Below are positions 25,384 through 34,763 of a DNA stretch of 55,772 nucleotides, one piece after another. The notes under the pieces are model-generated. The model worked only from the letters and a program-made list of their open reading frames with translations, searched no databases and was not told where the DNA came from. The position numbers and the translations under genes are program-made. Every line of letters begins with the position of its first letter. Position 1 is the stretch's first letter. This DNA comes from an uncultured Pelagibacteraceae bacterium (GTDB taxonomy: Bacteria; Pseudomonadota; Alphaproteobacteria; Pelagibacterales; Pelagibacteraceae): positions 1 through 55,772 of the forward strand of contig CACHYX010000003.1 of assembly GCA_902584225.1 (NCBI GenBank), written 5' to 3'.

Positions 25384-26372
25384 ATTTTTTCTTGTTCAAA
25401 TGCAGCTCTTTCTAATTTGCTTTCAAATTCAGACAATCTTCTTTGTACTGATATTAGTTCAACTATAATCGGCCAACTTCTAACTAAATATTGTAGAGAG
25501 TTTTCTACCTTATTAAATGCCCTCGCGATTTGTTGAACAAATCCAAGAGTAATAGCGCCAGTTACGATCGTTGGAGCCAAAGCTAAATAAGGAACTATTA
25601 CCATTCCTTGTAGATAGCTCCATTTAACTGCATTAAAATATAAATAATGAAAATACATTTTAAAATGAATTTTTCTTACATTGCTATATAATGAGTCTAC
25701 ATTTCTTATTCCTGCTCTTTTAGTATTGTCTTCCCCTAACACCAACTCTTTTCTATAAGCAGCCTCCTCTTTTTGAATATCATATTCTATACCTGGTAAT
25801 TTAAATCCAACGGCGGCTAATAATACAGTTCCACCTAAAGCAGAAATTATGGCTACCCAAACAAGTGCATGATCAACTTCACCAAAAAAAGGGAGCATTG
25901 TTATTTGTTTTGATAAACCCCACAGAATCGGCAAAAAAGCAATTAATGTCATTAAACTTCTTAATAACTCAACTCCGAGTCCTTCCATAATTCTTGCGAA
26001 TTTTAAAGTATCTTCCTGAACTCTTTGAGATGCACCTTCTGTTAATCTAGCCTTTGACCAGTTCTCATGATAATAATCAGCCATTGCAGTTCTCCATCTA
26101 AAAGTCCAATGACTTGTAAAGTAATCAGTTGCAACAGAAATTACCATCCATACACCTGCAATTTTGGCAAACGTTAAAAGATATGATATGAATTCTTTTT
26201 CAGTTACTGAATTTGGTGTCGTTAACGCTTTTTGTAAAGTGTCATAGAATTCACCAAACCATTCGTTAATCATCACGTCAAGTTGTACTTGATACCATGT
26301 TGAAACAAGGATTAATAATGATCCAAAAATACTCCAAGATGACCATTTTTTATTTGTAAAAAATTTAAACAT
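25380..26372 (-). CDS. SbmA/BacA-family inner-membrane transporter
   Basis: The 330-residue membrane protein resembles SbmA/BacA, proton-driven importers of peptide antibiotics and, in some bacteria, cobalamin or other large molecules. Signatures are WYQVQLDVMINEWFGEFYDTLQKAL, FTSHWTFRWRTAMADYYHENW, EGASQRVQEDTLKFARIMEGLG and the C-terminal FNKVENSLQYLVRSWPIIVELISVQRRL. It is shorter than the 400-residue E. coli protein, mainly at the N-terminus. Confidence 0.88.
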   Translation of the reverse strand: MFKFFTNKKWSSWSIFGSLLILVSTWYQVQLDVMINEWFGEFYDTLQKALTTPNSVTEKEFISYLLTFAKIAGVWMVISVATDYFTSHWTFRWRTAMADYYHENWSKARLTEGASQRVQEDTLKFARIMEGLGVELLRSLMTLIAFLPILWGLSKQITMLPFFGEVDHALVWVAIISALGGTVLLAAVGFKLPGIEYDIQKEEAAYRKELVLGEDNTKRAGIRNVDSLYSNVRKIHFKMYFHYLYFNAVKWSYLQGMVIVPYLALAPTIVTGAITLGFVQQIARAFNKVENSLQYLVRSWPIIVELISVQRRLSEFESKLERAAFEQEKI

Positions 26373-26657
26373 TTATTTTAAAAAATTATCTGCATAGGAT
26401 TTTTTAACAATTGATCTTTTGTTTGGTTCTACTACTACATAACTTATCTTGTTTTTCTTGGCATAATCTATTGCATCATCTTTTGAATTAAAGGTTATTT
26501 TAACCTCTGATAATGTATTTGAGGAGCTTTGCCATCCCATCAATGGATTTATTTGCTCATTATGTACAATAAATTCCAATACCCATTCTTTAGTTTTCAT
26601 TAAACCTGATTGCATTGAACTTTTTGTAGGTTTGTAAATTTTAGCTTTTTTTTTCAT
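26373..26657 (-). CDS. NADH dehydrogenase accessory subunit, NDUFS4-like
   Basis: The protein has 94 residues when started at the ATG at 26657; an in-frame start further upstream would lie inside tRNA-Pro and is rejected. It shows the ETC complex I conserved region: KIYKPTKSSMQSG, WVLEFIVHNEQINPLMGWQSSSNT, FNSKDDAIDYAKKN, YVVVEPN, as in mitochondrial NDUFS4 and its alphaproteobacterial homologues. It is a supernumerary complex I subunit of the matrix/cytoplasmic arm. Confidence 0.9.
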   Translation of the reverse strand: MKKKAKIYKPTKSSMQSGLMKTKEWVLEFIVHNEQINPLMGWQSSSNTLSEVKITFNSKDDAIDYAKKNKISYVVVEPNKRSIVKKSYADNFLK

Positions 26658-26661
26658 AACA

Positions 26662-26738
<77 letters not shown>

Positions 26739-26833
26739 AATTTGAATACTATTACAGTAGATATTAGCTTTTTCAAAGGATAAAGGAGCGCAAATTTAAA
26801 AGAAATTTAATAAAAATCTGGTATATAAGACCT

Positions 26834-27298
26834 ATGATTATTGTTTGTCCCTCGTGCGGTAAAAATTTTAATGTAAGAGATGATCAAATTCCTGATAAAG
26901 GTAGACTATTACAGTGTAGCAGCTGTAAACATGAATGGTTTTACACCAAAAATACAATTCCCGTTGATGATAATTTAGATGAACAATCTAATGATGAGTT
27001 AACACAAGAGTCATTTGGTATTTTAGATGAGGAAGAAGATAGAAATGATGAAGTAATTGTTGAAGATAAAACAGTTGAATTAGAAAAACGTAAAAATATT
27101 AAGAAAGAGAAAACTACAAAAGTTAATTTCCTTAAGCTTCTTTTGGTATTTATTATTTCTTTTGTTGCCTTCGTTTTGATAGTAGACACCTTTTTACTTC
27201 AAATTTCTAAATACGTTCCATTTGCTGAAAAATATTTAGACAATTTGTATCAGTCTATAATAGATATTTCTCTTTTTTTTCAAAATTTGATAAAATAA
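26834..27298 (+). CDS. MJ0042-type zinc-ribbon membrane protein
   Basis: The 154-residue protein begins with a zinc ribbon IIVCPSCGKNFNV...LLQCSSCKHEWFY (four Cys, residues about 5-36), followed by an acidic linker (about 43-85) and one membrane span LLLVFIISFVAFVLIVDTFLL (about residues 100-121). This architecture is common next to cell-division genes in alphaproteobacteria, but no function is known to me. No Shine-Dalgarno is visible; a -10-like TATATAAG lies about seven bases before the ATG, so the transcript may be leaderless. Confidence 0.8.
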   Translation: MIIVCPSCGKNFNVRDDQIPDKGRLLQCSSCKHEWFYTKNTIPVDDNLDEQSNDELTQESFGILDEEEDRNDEVIVEDKTVELEKRKNIKKEKTTKVNFLKLLLVFIISFVAFVLIVDTFLLQISKYVPFAEKYLDNLYQSIIDISLFFQNLIK

Positions 27299-27301
27299 AT
27301 C

Positions 27302-28477
27302 ATGTTAAGATATATTTCTTCACCATTTAAATGGTTTTTTAAATTAGAGGCTGCAAGTGGTTTGGTCTTACTTATTAGTGCAATCTTAGCATTAATAATA
27401 AGTAATTCTGATTTATCTAGTCTTTATTTTGAAACATTAAACAAATATTTGTTCATTGGTATAAACAACTTTGGGCTTAAATTATCTGTCTTGCATTGGA
27501 TTAATGATGCATTAATGGCGATCTTCTTTTTTTTCGTAACACTAGAAATTAAAAGAGAATTTTTACAGGGAGAACTTTCAAATATCAAACAAGCATTGCT
27601 ACCGATTATAGCTGCTGTGGGTGGAATGGTTGTTCCTGCATTATTCTATGTAGTAATAAATTTTGGAGATCCTGAAACTATTAATGGTTGGGCTATACCT
27701 TCGGCAACAGATATTGCCTTTTCATTAGGTGTTTTATCTCTTTTGGGTAAAAGAGTTCCTTTATCATTAAAAGTTTTTCTTACAGCATTAGCAATTATAG
27801 ATGATTTAGGGGCAATATTAATTATAGCCTTATTTTATTCTGGTGACTTAAATATAATGTATTTATCTTTAATGCTAGTAGCATTTATAATTCTTTTAGT
27901 AATAAATAAATTTAATATAAAAGTATTTTTTCCATATTTATTAATTGGACTTCTATTATGGGATTTCACCCACAATTCAGGAATACACGCTACTATAGCT
28001 GGTGTTTTACTTGCAATGACTATTCCACACAGAAAAAAAGAGAAAGACTTTTCATTATTAATAAAGATTGAACATGCAATTAGTCCTTATGTTGCATTTG
28101 GTATAATGCCATTGTTTGCTTTTGCAAATGCTGGCGTGTCATTAGAAGGATTATCTCTTTCATCTTTATTAGACAAAGTACCTTTAGGAATAGTATTAGG
28201 TTTATTTGTTGGTAAACAATTAGGAGTTTTTGTTTTTTCTTATGTATCAATTAAATTAAAGATTGCACAAATGCCAGGGAACTCAAGCTGGTATAATTTT
28301 TATGGTGTTGGCATACTAACAGGAATTGGATTTACTATGAGTTTATTTGTTGGAAATTTAGCATTCGTTGAGAATGCTCAATATATGGATGGAGTAAAGA
28401 TTGGTGTTTTAACTGGATCCTTACTTTCAACATTGGCAGGATATTTTTTAATATTACTTACACCTGACAAAAGGTAA
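27302..28477 (+). CDS. nhaA: Na+/H+ antiporter NhaA
   Basis: The 391-residue protein is of normal NhaA length with about 12 membrane helices. It has WINDALMAIFFFFVTLEIKREFLQGEL, SATDIAFSLGVLSLLGKRVP, and TALAIIDDLGAILIIALF, whose adjacent Asp pair corresponds to the ion-binding aspartates (163/164 in E. coli). The late GIGFTMSLFVGNLAF is also conserved. In seawater it exports Na+ in exchange for protons. It starts 3 bases after the zinc-ribbon gene. Confidence 0.95.
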   Translation: MLRYISSPFKWFFKLEAASGLVLLISAILALIISNSDLSSLYFETLNKYLFIGINNFGLKLSVLHWINDALMAIFFFFVTLEIKREFLQGELSNIKQALLPIIAAVGGMVVPALFYVVINFGDPETINGWAIPSATDIAFSLGVLSLLGKRVPLSLKVFLTALAIIDDLGAILIIALFYSGDLNIMYLSLMLVAFIILLVINKFNIKVFFPYLLIGLLLWDFTHNSGIHATIAGVLLAMTIPHRKKEKDFSLLIKIEHAISPYVAFGIMPLFAFANAGVSLEGLSLSSLLDKVPLGIVLGLFVGKQLGVFVFSYVSIKLKIAQMPGNSSWYNFYGVGILTGIGFTMSLFVGNLAFVENAQYMDGVKIGVLTGSLLSTLAGYFLILLTPDKR

Positions 28478-28481
28478 CGTT

Positions 28482-29027
28482 GTGAAGAAAATAACATTAC
28501 TTATAATATTAATTATGATTTTTTTTTCTAAGAACGATGTATCGGCTGATTACGATAAAGTATTTTTTGACTTTAAAATAAATAGTATCTCAGGTGAACA
28601 AATTGATCTTAAAGATTATAGAAATAAAGTAGTGTTAGTAGTAAACACCGCTAGTTACTGCGGATTTACAAACCAATACAGTGATTTACAGTTATTGTGG
28701 GAAAAGTACAAATCTGATGGTTTAATCGTCTTAGGTGTACCATCAAATTCATTCAATCAAGAAAAAAAAGAAGATGCTGATGTTAAAGAATTTTGTGAAG
28801 TTAATTTTAATATAAATTTTCCAATGACTTCTATAACTGAGGTCAAAGGTGAAAATTCTCACGAGATATTTAAGTGGGCAGAAAAAAATCACGGCAAATC
28901 TGCAATACCTAAGTGGAACTTTCACAAAATTTTGATTAATAAAGAAGGCAAGATTGAAGAAACGTATAATTCTTTTACAAAGCCTATGTCAAAAAAGATT
29001 ACATCTAAAATTGAGAGCCTTTTATAA
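28482..29027 (+). CDS. Periplasmic glutathione peroxidase-like protein
   Basis: The 181-residue protein starts with GTG and has an N-terminal signal peptide of about 22 residues. The mature part is a GPx fold: VNTASYCGFTNQY (peroxidatic Cys60, not selenocysteine), GVPSNSFNQE (catalytic Gln) and WNFHKILI (Trp and Asn). It should reduce hydroperoxides, probably with a thioredoxin-like donor. The export signal is notable, since most such enzymes are cytoplasmic. It converges with the MBL gene and overlaps it by 6 bases. Confidence 0.9.
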   Translation: MKKITLLIILIMIFFSKNDVSADYDKVFFDFKINSISGEQIDLKDYRNKVVLVVNTASYCGFTNQYSDLQLLWEKYKSDGLIVLGVPSNSFNQEKKEDADVKEFCEVNFNINFPMTSITEVKGENSHEIFKWAEKNHGKSAIPKWNFHKILINKEGKIEETYNSFTKPMSKKITSKIESLL

Positions 29028-29792
29028 ATTTATTTTCATTCCATCGTAAGCTGGGACAATATTTTTTTTAAGCTTCTTTTTTAATTCGTTATAATCTAAA
29101 TCAGAATGCAGATTAGTTAAAATAGCTTTTTTTGGTGAAAGAGTATCAATTAATCTAAGTGATTTGTCTAAATTTAAATGTGACGGATGTTCTCTGTACC
29201 ACAAGCAATCGATTACTAAATATTTTAAATCTTTTAAGAATTTAAAGTCTTTTTTGTTTATGTCACTTACATCACTTATGTAGGCTAATTTCTTATCAAT
29301 TATATAACAAGTACAGTCAACATTTCCGTGTTTTACTTTAAGAGATTTAATGTGAATTTTTTTTTGACCATCTTTGAAATAGAGGTCTTTCTTAACAGAA
29401 TTCATTTTTAAAGTCGCAGGATATTCACGAGAATTATTTTTAAAACAATAAGAAAAAGTTTTATTTAAATATTTCTGTGTTGGTAAATCTGCATAAATAT
29501 CGACTGGTTTTCTATTTTTTAAAAAGAAGACTCTAAGATCGTTAATTCCATGGGTTTGGTCAGCATGCATATGAGAAAATAGAACTTTATCAATATTAGT
29601 GATCTTGTTATTTATTAATTGTTGCCTCATATCTGGAGAGGTATCTATAATTATATTTAAAGATTTACCCTGAATTACTGCTGAACATCTTGTTCTAATA
29701 TTTTTTTTATTGTTAGGATTACAATTTCCAAAGTTACCGTCAGGTCTTGGTACTCCCATTGAACTTCCACATCCTAAAATTGTAAATCTCAT
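29022..29792 (-). CDS. MBL-fold hydrolase (PhnP-like)
   Basis: The 256-residue metallo-beta-lactamase-fold protein starts FTILGCGSSMGVPRPDG and has FSHMHADQTHGIND, the HxHxDH metal motif, then VKHGNVDCTCY, YISDVSD and NLHSDLDY (further His ligands). It resembles phosphoribosyl-cyclic-phosphate phosphodiesterase PhnP and is the standard last gene of the metG-tatD operon in alphaproteobacteria. The true substrate in this context is unknown. Confidence 0.88.
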   Translation of the reverse strand: MRFTILGCGSSMGVPRPDGNFGNCNPNNKKNIRTRCSAVIQGKSLNIIIDTSPDMRQQLINNKITNIDKVLFSHMHADQTHGINDLRVFFLKNRKPVDIYADLPTQKYLNKTFSYCFKNNSREYPATLKMNSVKKDLYFKDGQKKIHIKSLKVKHGNVDCTCYIIDKKLAYISDVSDINKKDFKFLKDLKYLVIDCLWYREHPSHLNLDKSLRLIDTLSPKKAILTNLHSDLDYNELKKKLKKNIVPAYDGMKINL

Positions 29793-29795
29793 GAA

Positions 29796-30557
29796 TTATT
29801 TAGAAAATAAAGTATTAAAATTATTAGTTGTAAGTAATATTAGCTTATCTACCTCAATATTTCGAAGATTAGCAAGTTTTTGTGCAGTAAATTTGATGAA
29901 TGAAGGTTCATTTTTTTTGCCTCTATTTGGCTCTGGAGATAAAAAAGGACTGTCTGTTTCTATTAAAAGTTTATCTTCAGGAATTTTTTTAAAAGTTTCC
30001 TGTAACTCTGTTGACTTTTTAAAGGTAATTATGCCGCTTGCAGAAAAATGAGCGTTTAATGGAACCAAATTTAAAGCAAAATCAGTTGATCCAGTAAAAC
30101 AATGCATAAGAATTTTTAGATTTTTCTGATAATTTTTTTTAAGGATATCATAAGTTTCATTCTCTGCATTTCTTGAATGAATGATTAGAGGAATGTTAAG
30201 ATCCATTGCAGCTTCGATATGATTTTGAAAACTCCTTAATTGTGTATCTTTATCACTATTATTATAATAAAAATCTAATCCAGTCTCTCCTACTCCAATA
30301 ATTTTGCTATTCATCTTTACTTTTTTTATAATTTCATCTCTTTCGATAAAATAATTTTTTGTTTCATGAGGGTGAATTCCAAAAGTTCCATATATCATTG
30401 GATCTTTAGACACAATATCAAGAATATTATTGTATCCACTACTAGTAGTGCAAATAGTTAATAATTTTTCAAGACCTACATCTTTTGCTCTAGTCAAAAC
30501 TTGACTTAAATTAGATATAAGAGGTTCTCGATCTAAATGGCAATGTGAATCTATCAT
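29796..30557 (-). CDS. TatD-family metal-dependent DNase/hydrolase
   Basis: The 253-residue TIM-barrel protein starts IDSHCHLDREPL (metal HxH) and contains GIHPHETKN, GVGETGLDFYYN, IIHSRNAENET, LMHCFTGS and LLIETDSPFLSPEP, all TatD signatures. It is probably a nuclease or deacylase of the YcfH/TatD type. It overlaps metG by 4 bases. Confidence 0.93.
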   Translation of the reverse strand: MIDSHCHLDREPLISNLSQVLTRAKDVGLEKLLTICTTSSGYNNILDIVSKDPMIYGTFGIHPHETKNYFIERDEIIKKVKMNSKIIGVGETGLDFYYNNSDKDTQLRSFQNHIEAAMDLNIPLIIHSRNAENETYDILKKNYQKNLKILMHCFTGSTDFALNLVPLNAHFSASGIITFKKSTELQETFKKIPEDKLLIETDSPFLSPEPNRGKKNEPSFIKFTAQKLANLRNIEVDKLILLTTNNFNTLFSK

Positions 30558-32086
30558 TTTTTTATTTTTTCAAACAAAATACCAAGCTTTATAATTTCTT
30601 TTTTATCTTTTAAATATTCGTTATTACTAATAGTGTCAAATTTTACGTCATTTTCCTTCATGGAAAAAATATTTAGGACTTTTAAAGCAGTATTAGGAAT
30701 AATTGGATATAGTAAAATTGAAATTTTTCTAATTAATTCAAGAGATACAAACACAATTGTGTTCAATCTTAAACTATCATCTTTTTTAGTCCAAGGTGCT
30801 TGATCATTGAAGTATTTATTAGCTTTAAATAATTGATTTACAACATACTCAACATAGTAATTTATATTTTGATCATTAATTTGTTTTTCTATATCTTTTA
30901 TATTTTCTTTAAAGTCATTAAGAATTGATAGATCTTCTTTCGTAAAATTATATTTTCCTGAAACTTTAAGACCAAGATTTTTTTCACAAAACAAAATAAC
31001 TCTTTGACATAAATTTCCATAATTATTCGCCAAATCACTATTTATACAACTTTCTAATTTTTCCTTTGAAATATTCCCATCATTTCCAAAAGATACTTCT
31101 TTAAGTAAATAATATCTCAATGCATCTAATCCATAGATATCAATTATTTCAATAGGATCTAAAATATTACCTTTAGACTTTGACATTTTTTCATCACCTG
31201 AGAGTATCCATCCGTGACCGTATACTCTCTGTGGAGGTTTAATACCTGCTGCCAATAAAAAGGCTGGCCAATACACTGCGTGAAATCTTAAAATATCTTT
31301 TCCTATAATATGAATATTAGCAGGCCAAAAGTCTTTATATAATTTTTCAGTTTCTTTTGGATAATTTAAGGCCGAAAGATAATTTGTTAAAGCATCAAGC
31401 CATACGTATATTACATGGTCTTTGTTTGATGGAACTTTAATCCCCCAAGAAAAAGATTTCCTACTAACCGATAAATCTTTTAATCCACTTTTCACAAAAC
31501 TAATTACCTCATTTTTTCGGCTCTCTGGTAATATAAATTTTGGATTTTCAGAATAAAATTTTAAAAGCGGTTTTTGCCATTTGGATAATTTAAAAAAATA
31601 AGACTCTTCTTCAACCCACTCTACCGGAGATCCAGATGATTTTGATATTTTTTTTCCATCTAAATCTTCAATTTCATCCTCATTATAAAAAGCTTCATCA
31701 GAAACGGAATACCAACCTGAATATTTTGAGAGATAAATTTCCTTTTTTTTTTCTAAAATATTCCAAAGATTAGTTACAGCTGACGCATGCCTTTTTTCTG
31801 TGGTTCTTATAAAATCATCATTAGATAAATTAAGTAATGAAGATAAGTTTCTAAAAGTCTTACTTATTTCATCACAGAACTTTAAAGGATCTTTGTTAGA
31901 TTTCTCAGCGGCTCTTTGTATTTTTTGACCATGTTCATCAGTTCCAGTTAAAAAAAAGACTTTATGGCCTTGAATTCTTTTTAAACGTGCAAAAAAATCA
32001 GCTACTATACTTGAATAAGCATGTCCCATGTGAGGTTTTGCTGAAGGGTAATAAATTGGTGTAGTAATATAAAAATTATCTTTCAT
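30554..32086 (-). CDS. metG: Methionine-tRNA ligase
   Basis: The 510-residue class I synthetase has a HIGH-type HMGHAYS near residue 19, FLTGTDEHGQKIQRAA, IHIIGKDILRFHAVYWPAFL and GDEKMSKSKGN (KMSKS loop). The zinc knuckle is not obvious and the extra C-terminal tRNA-binding domain is missing, as in the shorter bacterial form. It overlaps holB by 11 bases and tatD by 4 bases. Confidence 0.95.
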   Translation of the reverse strand: MKDNFYITTPIYYPSAKPHMGHAYSSIVADFFARLKRIQGHKVFFLTGTDEHGQKIQRAAEKSNKDPLKFCDEISKTFRNLSSLLNLSNDDFIRTTEKRHASAVTNLWNILEKKKEIYLSKYSGWYSVSDEAFYNEDEIEDLDGKKISKSSGSPVEWVEEESYFFKLSKWQKPLLKFYSENPKFILPESRKNEVISFVKSGLKDLSVSRKSFSWGIKVPSNKDHVIYVWLDALTNYLSALNYPKETEKLYKDFWPANIHIIGKDILRFHAVYWPAFLLAAGIKPPQRVYGHGWILSGDEKMSKSKGNILDPIEIIDIYGLDALRYYLLKEVSFGNDGNISKEKLESCINSDLANNYGNLCQRVILFCEKNLGLKVSGKYNFTKEDLSILNDFKENIKDIEKQINDQNINYYVEYVVNQLFKANKYFNDQAPWTKKDDSLRLNTIVFVSLELIRKISILLYPIIPNTALKVLNIFSMKENDVKFDTISNNEYLKDKKEIIKLGILFEKIKK

Positions 32087-33008
32087 TTATAATTATATTT
32101 TTAATTTCTAATAAAGATGAGTCTTTATCTAAATTAAACTTATTCATATTGTTAATTTTATTCATCGTTTGTTTAAATGATTTATAGTCATTTTCAAAAT
32201 TGTTCTGTGAAATAATCTTATTATAGAAATATATTTCAATAAGGATTTGCAAATTTTCAATTATAAATTCATCCTTAAGATAATTTCGTTTATTAAATAT
32301 ATAATTTAACAAAAAGTTAATATCCAAATCATTTAATTCAATTTTTTCTTTATTTATAAAATCATATAAATCAATATAAAATTTTGGTGAAAGATATCTA
32401 ATCTTAAAATCAGACGATAGACTCTCATAAAAATCATTATCTATTACATTATTAATAATTTTTTCTATTTCAGATTCAGTTATAAAAAAATTAAACTTTA
32501 TACATCTTGAATTTATAGTGTTGATTAGCTTTTTATGAGAATTATGAATTAGAATAAAAAACAAATTTGTTGATGGTTCCTCCAAAATCTTAAGTAAAGC
32601 ATTTGAGGCGTTTATATTCATTTTTTCAACATTATTAATAAGCACAATTTTTTTTTTATTTGAAAAAGAGGTTTTTGACGAAAAATTTAATATTTCTCTT
32701 ATTTTTGAAACTTCTATAAATTTTTTATCAGTACTGTCTATTAAAAGTAAATTTGGATGTGTATTGTTTGAAACAAGCTTATAAGACTTGTTATTAATAT
32801 TTATCTCATTATCCTCAAGATTATAACTGTCCTGTTCATCCTGTGAAAATAAGTAATTTATTAAATGAAAAGCAAAAGTGCATTTACCTATCCCTTTATT
32901 ACCAGAGAAAATCAATTTATTTGGTAGTTTATTTCTCAATGAAAGGTTAACCAATTCTTTAAAATTGTCCTTAAAAGATAGTAATTTAATTTGAGTTAAA
33001 GGTGTCAT
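32076..33008 (-). CDS. holB: DNA polymerase III delta-prime subunit
   Basis: The 310-residue AAA+ clamp-loader subunit has FSGNKGIGKCTFAFHLI (P-loop, residues about 33-49), KIVLINNVEKMNINASNALLKILEEP (Walker B/sensor region) and the NTINSRCIKFNF motif, the SRC arginine finger. The first zinc-binding cysteine cluster is absent. It lies between tmk and metG, as in most alphaproteobacteria. Confidence 0.9.
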   Translation of the reverse strand: MTPLTQIKLLSFKDNFKELVNLSLRNKLPNKLIFSGNKGIGKCTFAFHLINYLFSQDEQDSYNLEDNEININNKSYKLVSNNTHPNLLLIDSTDKKFIEVSKIREILNFSSKTSFSNKKKIVLINNVEKMNINASNALLKILEEPSTNLFFILIHNSHKKLINTINSRCIKFNFFITESEIEKIINNVIDNDFYESLSSDFKIRYLSPKFYIDLYDFINKEKIELNDLDINFLLNYIFNKRNYLKDEFIIENLQILIEIYFYNKIISQNNFENDYKSFKQTMNKINNMNKFNLDKDSSLLEIKNIIINER

Positions 33009-33616
33009 TTTATTTTAATCAAAGAATTGAATTTTTTTTGTATAATTTGTTTATTTCTATCTTTTGTCTCATCAGAGTAGATCTTTAGATAATTTTTTTT
33101 CTTATTTGATAATTTCAAAAAACCATTTTGTGCTTTAAGATAGAAATTTTTATTAAATTTGTCGTATCTATTTTTTTTAGTCTTAATCTTTTTACGAATA
33201 TCTTTTTTTTTAACAATATGTAGAAACGTAAAATCTACCTTAAAGTTTCCTAATATAAATCTATTTAACGAATTAATAATATTTCTATTTATGCCAAAAC
33301 CATAGTGTTGATATGCAATCGTGGAATCAACAAATCTATCAATCAGGATTACTTTTTTCTTAAGATTAGGTTTAATTATTTTATAAAAATTTTCAGATCT
33401 AGCAGATAAATATATAAGTAAATCAGTTTTTTTTTCAAAGTCAGATTTATTTGATAACAACAATTTTCTTAATTTTTCTGAATTTTTAGATCCACCTGGC
33501 TCTCTAAGTTTAATATGCTTTATTTTTTTCTTTTTTAAATAATTAGATGCAGCATTTAAATGAAAACTTTTTCCTGATCCATCAATACCTTCGAAAACAA
33601 TGACTTTATTATACAT
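33005..33616 (-). CDS. tmk: Thymidylate kinase
   Basis: The 203-residue kinase phosphorylates dTMP. It has VFEGIDGSGKSFHLN (P-loop), LREPGGSKNSEKLR (the DRX-type Glu/Arg segment), and VILIDRFVDSTIAYQHYG. The C-terminus is very Lys-rich. It overlaps holB by 4 bases and dacA by 8 bases. Confidence 0.94.
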   Translation of the reverse strand: MYNKVIVFEGIDGSGKSFHLNAASNYLKKKKIKHIKLREPGGSKNSEKLRKLLLSNKSDFEKKTDLLIYLSARSENFYKIIKPNLKKKVILIDRFVDSTIAYQHYGFGINRNIINSLNRFILGNFKVDFTFLHIVKKKDIRKKIKTKKNRYDKFNKNFYLKAQNGFLKLSNKKKNYLKIYSDETKDRNKQIIQKKFNSLIKIK

Positions 33617-34763
33617 CGCCCCATATCAAATAATTTATAGAGTGAATTATTCTAGAGAAAATGTTGACTTTTTTTACTTTTTCAACTGCATAAACTGGGT
33701 ACTCATCAATTAAATCCCCTTTATAAGAAATCTTTAATAAGCCAATTTCTTGGTCTTTTTTGATAGGTGCTTTAATAGGACCATTATATTCTACAATTGC
33801 TGACAAGAATTTTTTTCTGGCTTTAGGAAAAGTTTTGTAGATGTCTTCTTTTACATAACCACCAACAATATCTTTTTTTCCAAGCCAAACATCTAAATCT
33901 ATAAAATTTTCGTCTTTTTTTGCAATTTCAACTGTATCAAAATTTGTCAAACCCCAAGTTAATAATCGGGTCGATTGTCTAGATCTTTCATTTTTAGTTT
34001 CAAAACCACTTCCAACAGCAATAAGTCTTCTTTCTCCTCTTTGAACTGAGCTTGCTAAAGAATATTTTTCTACAGCTAAATAACCAGTTTTAATACCATC
34101 GGCTCCTAAATTTTTGTAAAGCAGAGGATTTCTATTACCTTGTGTAATTGGATCTCCACCCGTTCTATCCCATGTAAATTCTTTCTCCTTAAAATATTCA
34201 TAATAAACAGGATAATTTTTAATAAGATAATTAGACATTATTAAAATATCCTTAACAGTAGAATAATTATCTGGATCATTAATGCCTGATGAATTTGAAA
34301 AATTTGAATTGATCATTCCAATTTCAGATGCTTTTGCATTCATTAAAATAGCAAATTCCTCTTCACTACCCGCAACACCTTCGGCTAATGCAACGCAAGC
34401 ATCGTTGCCTGATGCAATTATTATTCCTTTTAACAGATCTTCCACACTCACTTCATCTCCAACCATAATAAACATTGATGAATATCCAGATTGAGATAGT
34501 CTCCAAGCGTTCTCAGATACCATTACCTTATCATCAAGAGAAAGATCTCCGCTCTTTAATAAATCAAACACTACAATTGATGTCATAATTTTCGTCATTG
34601 AGGCTGGATAAATAACGCTATCTACTTCTTTTTCATAAAGTATTTCTCCAGATAGGAAATCTTGTAAAATAGCAGTCCTAGCATTTATATCAAAGGCTGC
34701 CTTAGAGGGCACAGCTAAAAAAGCAAAAAGTAAATTAAAGACTATAATAAATTTTTTAATCAT
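33609..34763 (-). CDS. dacA: D-alanyl-D-alanine carboxypeptidase (penicillin-binding protein 5/6 type)
   Basis: The 384-residue periplasmic enzyme trims the pentapeptide of peptidoglycan. It has an N-terminal signal peptide (about residues 1-22), the SxxK motif in YPASMTKIM (Ser55, Lys58), the SxN-type SGNDA motif, and KTG in DGIKTGYL. The C-terminal beta domain and a hydrophobic tail (about residues 365-384) would anchor it to the inner membrane. It overlaps its neighbours by 8 bases on both sides. Confidence 0.95.
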   Translation of the reverse strand: MIKKFIIVFNLLFAFLAVPSKAAFDINARTAILQDFLSGEILYEKEVDSVIYPASMTKIMTSIVVFDLLKSGDLSLDDKVMVSENAWRLSQSGYSSMFIMVGDEVSVEDLLKGIIIASGNDACVALAEGVAGSEEEFAILMNAKASEIGMINSNFSNSSGINDPDNYSTVKDILIMSNYLIKNYPVYYEYFKEKEFTWDRTGGDPITQGNRNPLLYKNLGADGIKTGYLAVEKYSLASSVQRGERRLIAVGSGFETKNERSRQSTRLLTWGLTNFDTVEIAKKDENFIDLDVWLGKKDIVGGYVKEDIYKTFPKARKKFLSAIVEYNGPIKAPIKKDQEIGLLKISYKGDLIDEYPVYAVEKVKKVNIFSRIIHSINYLIWGDV

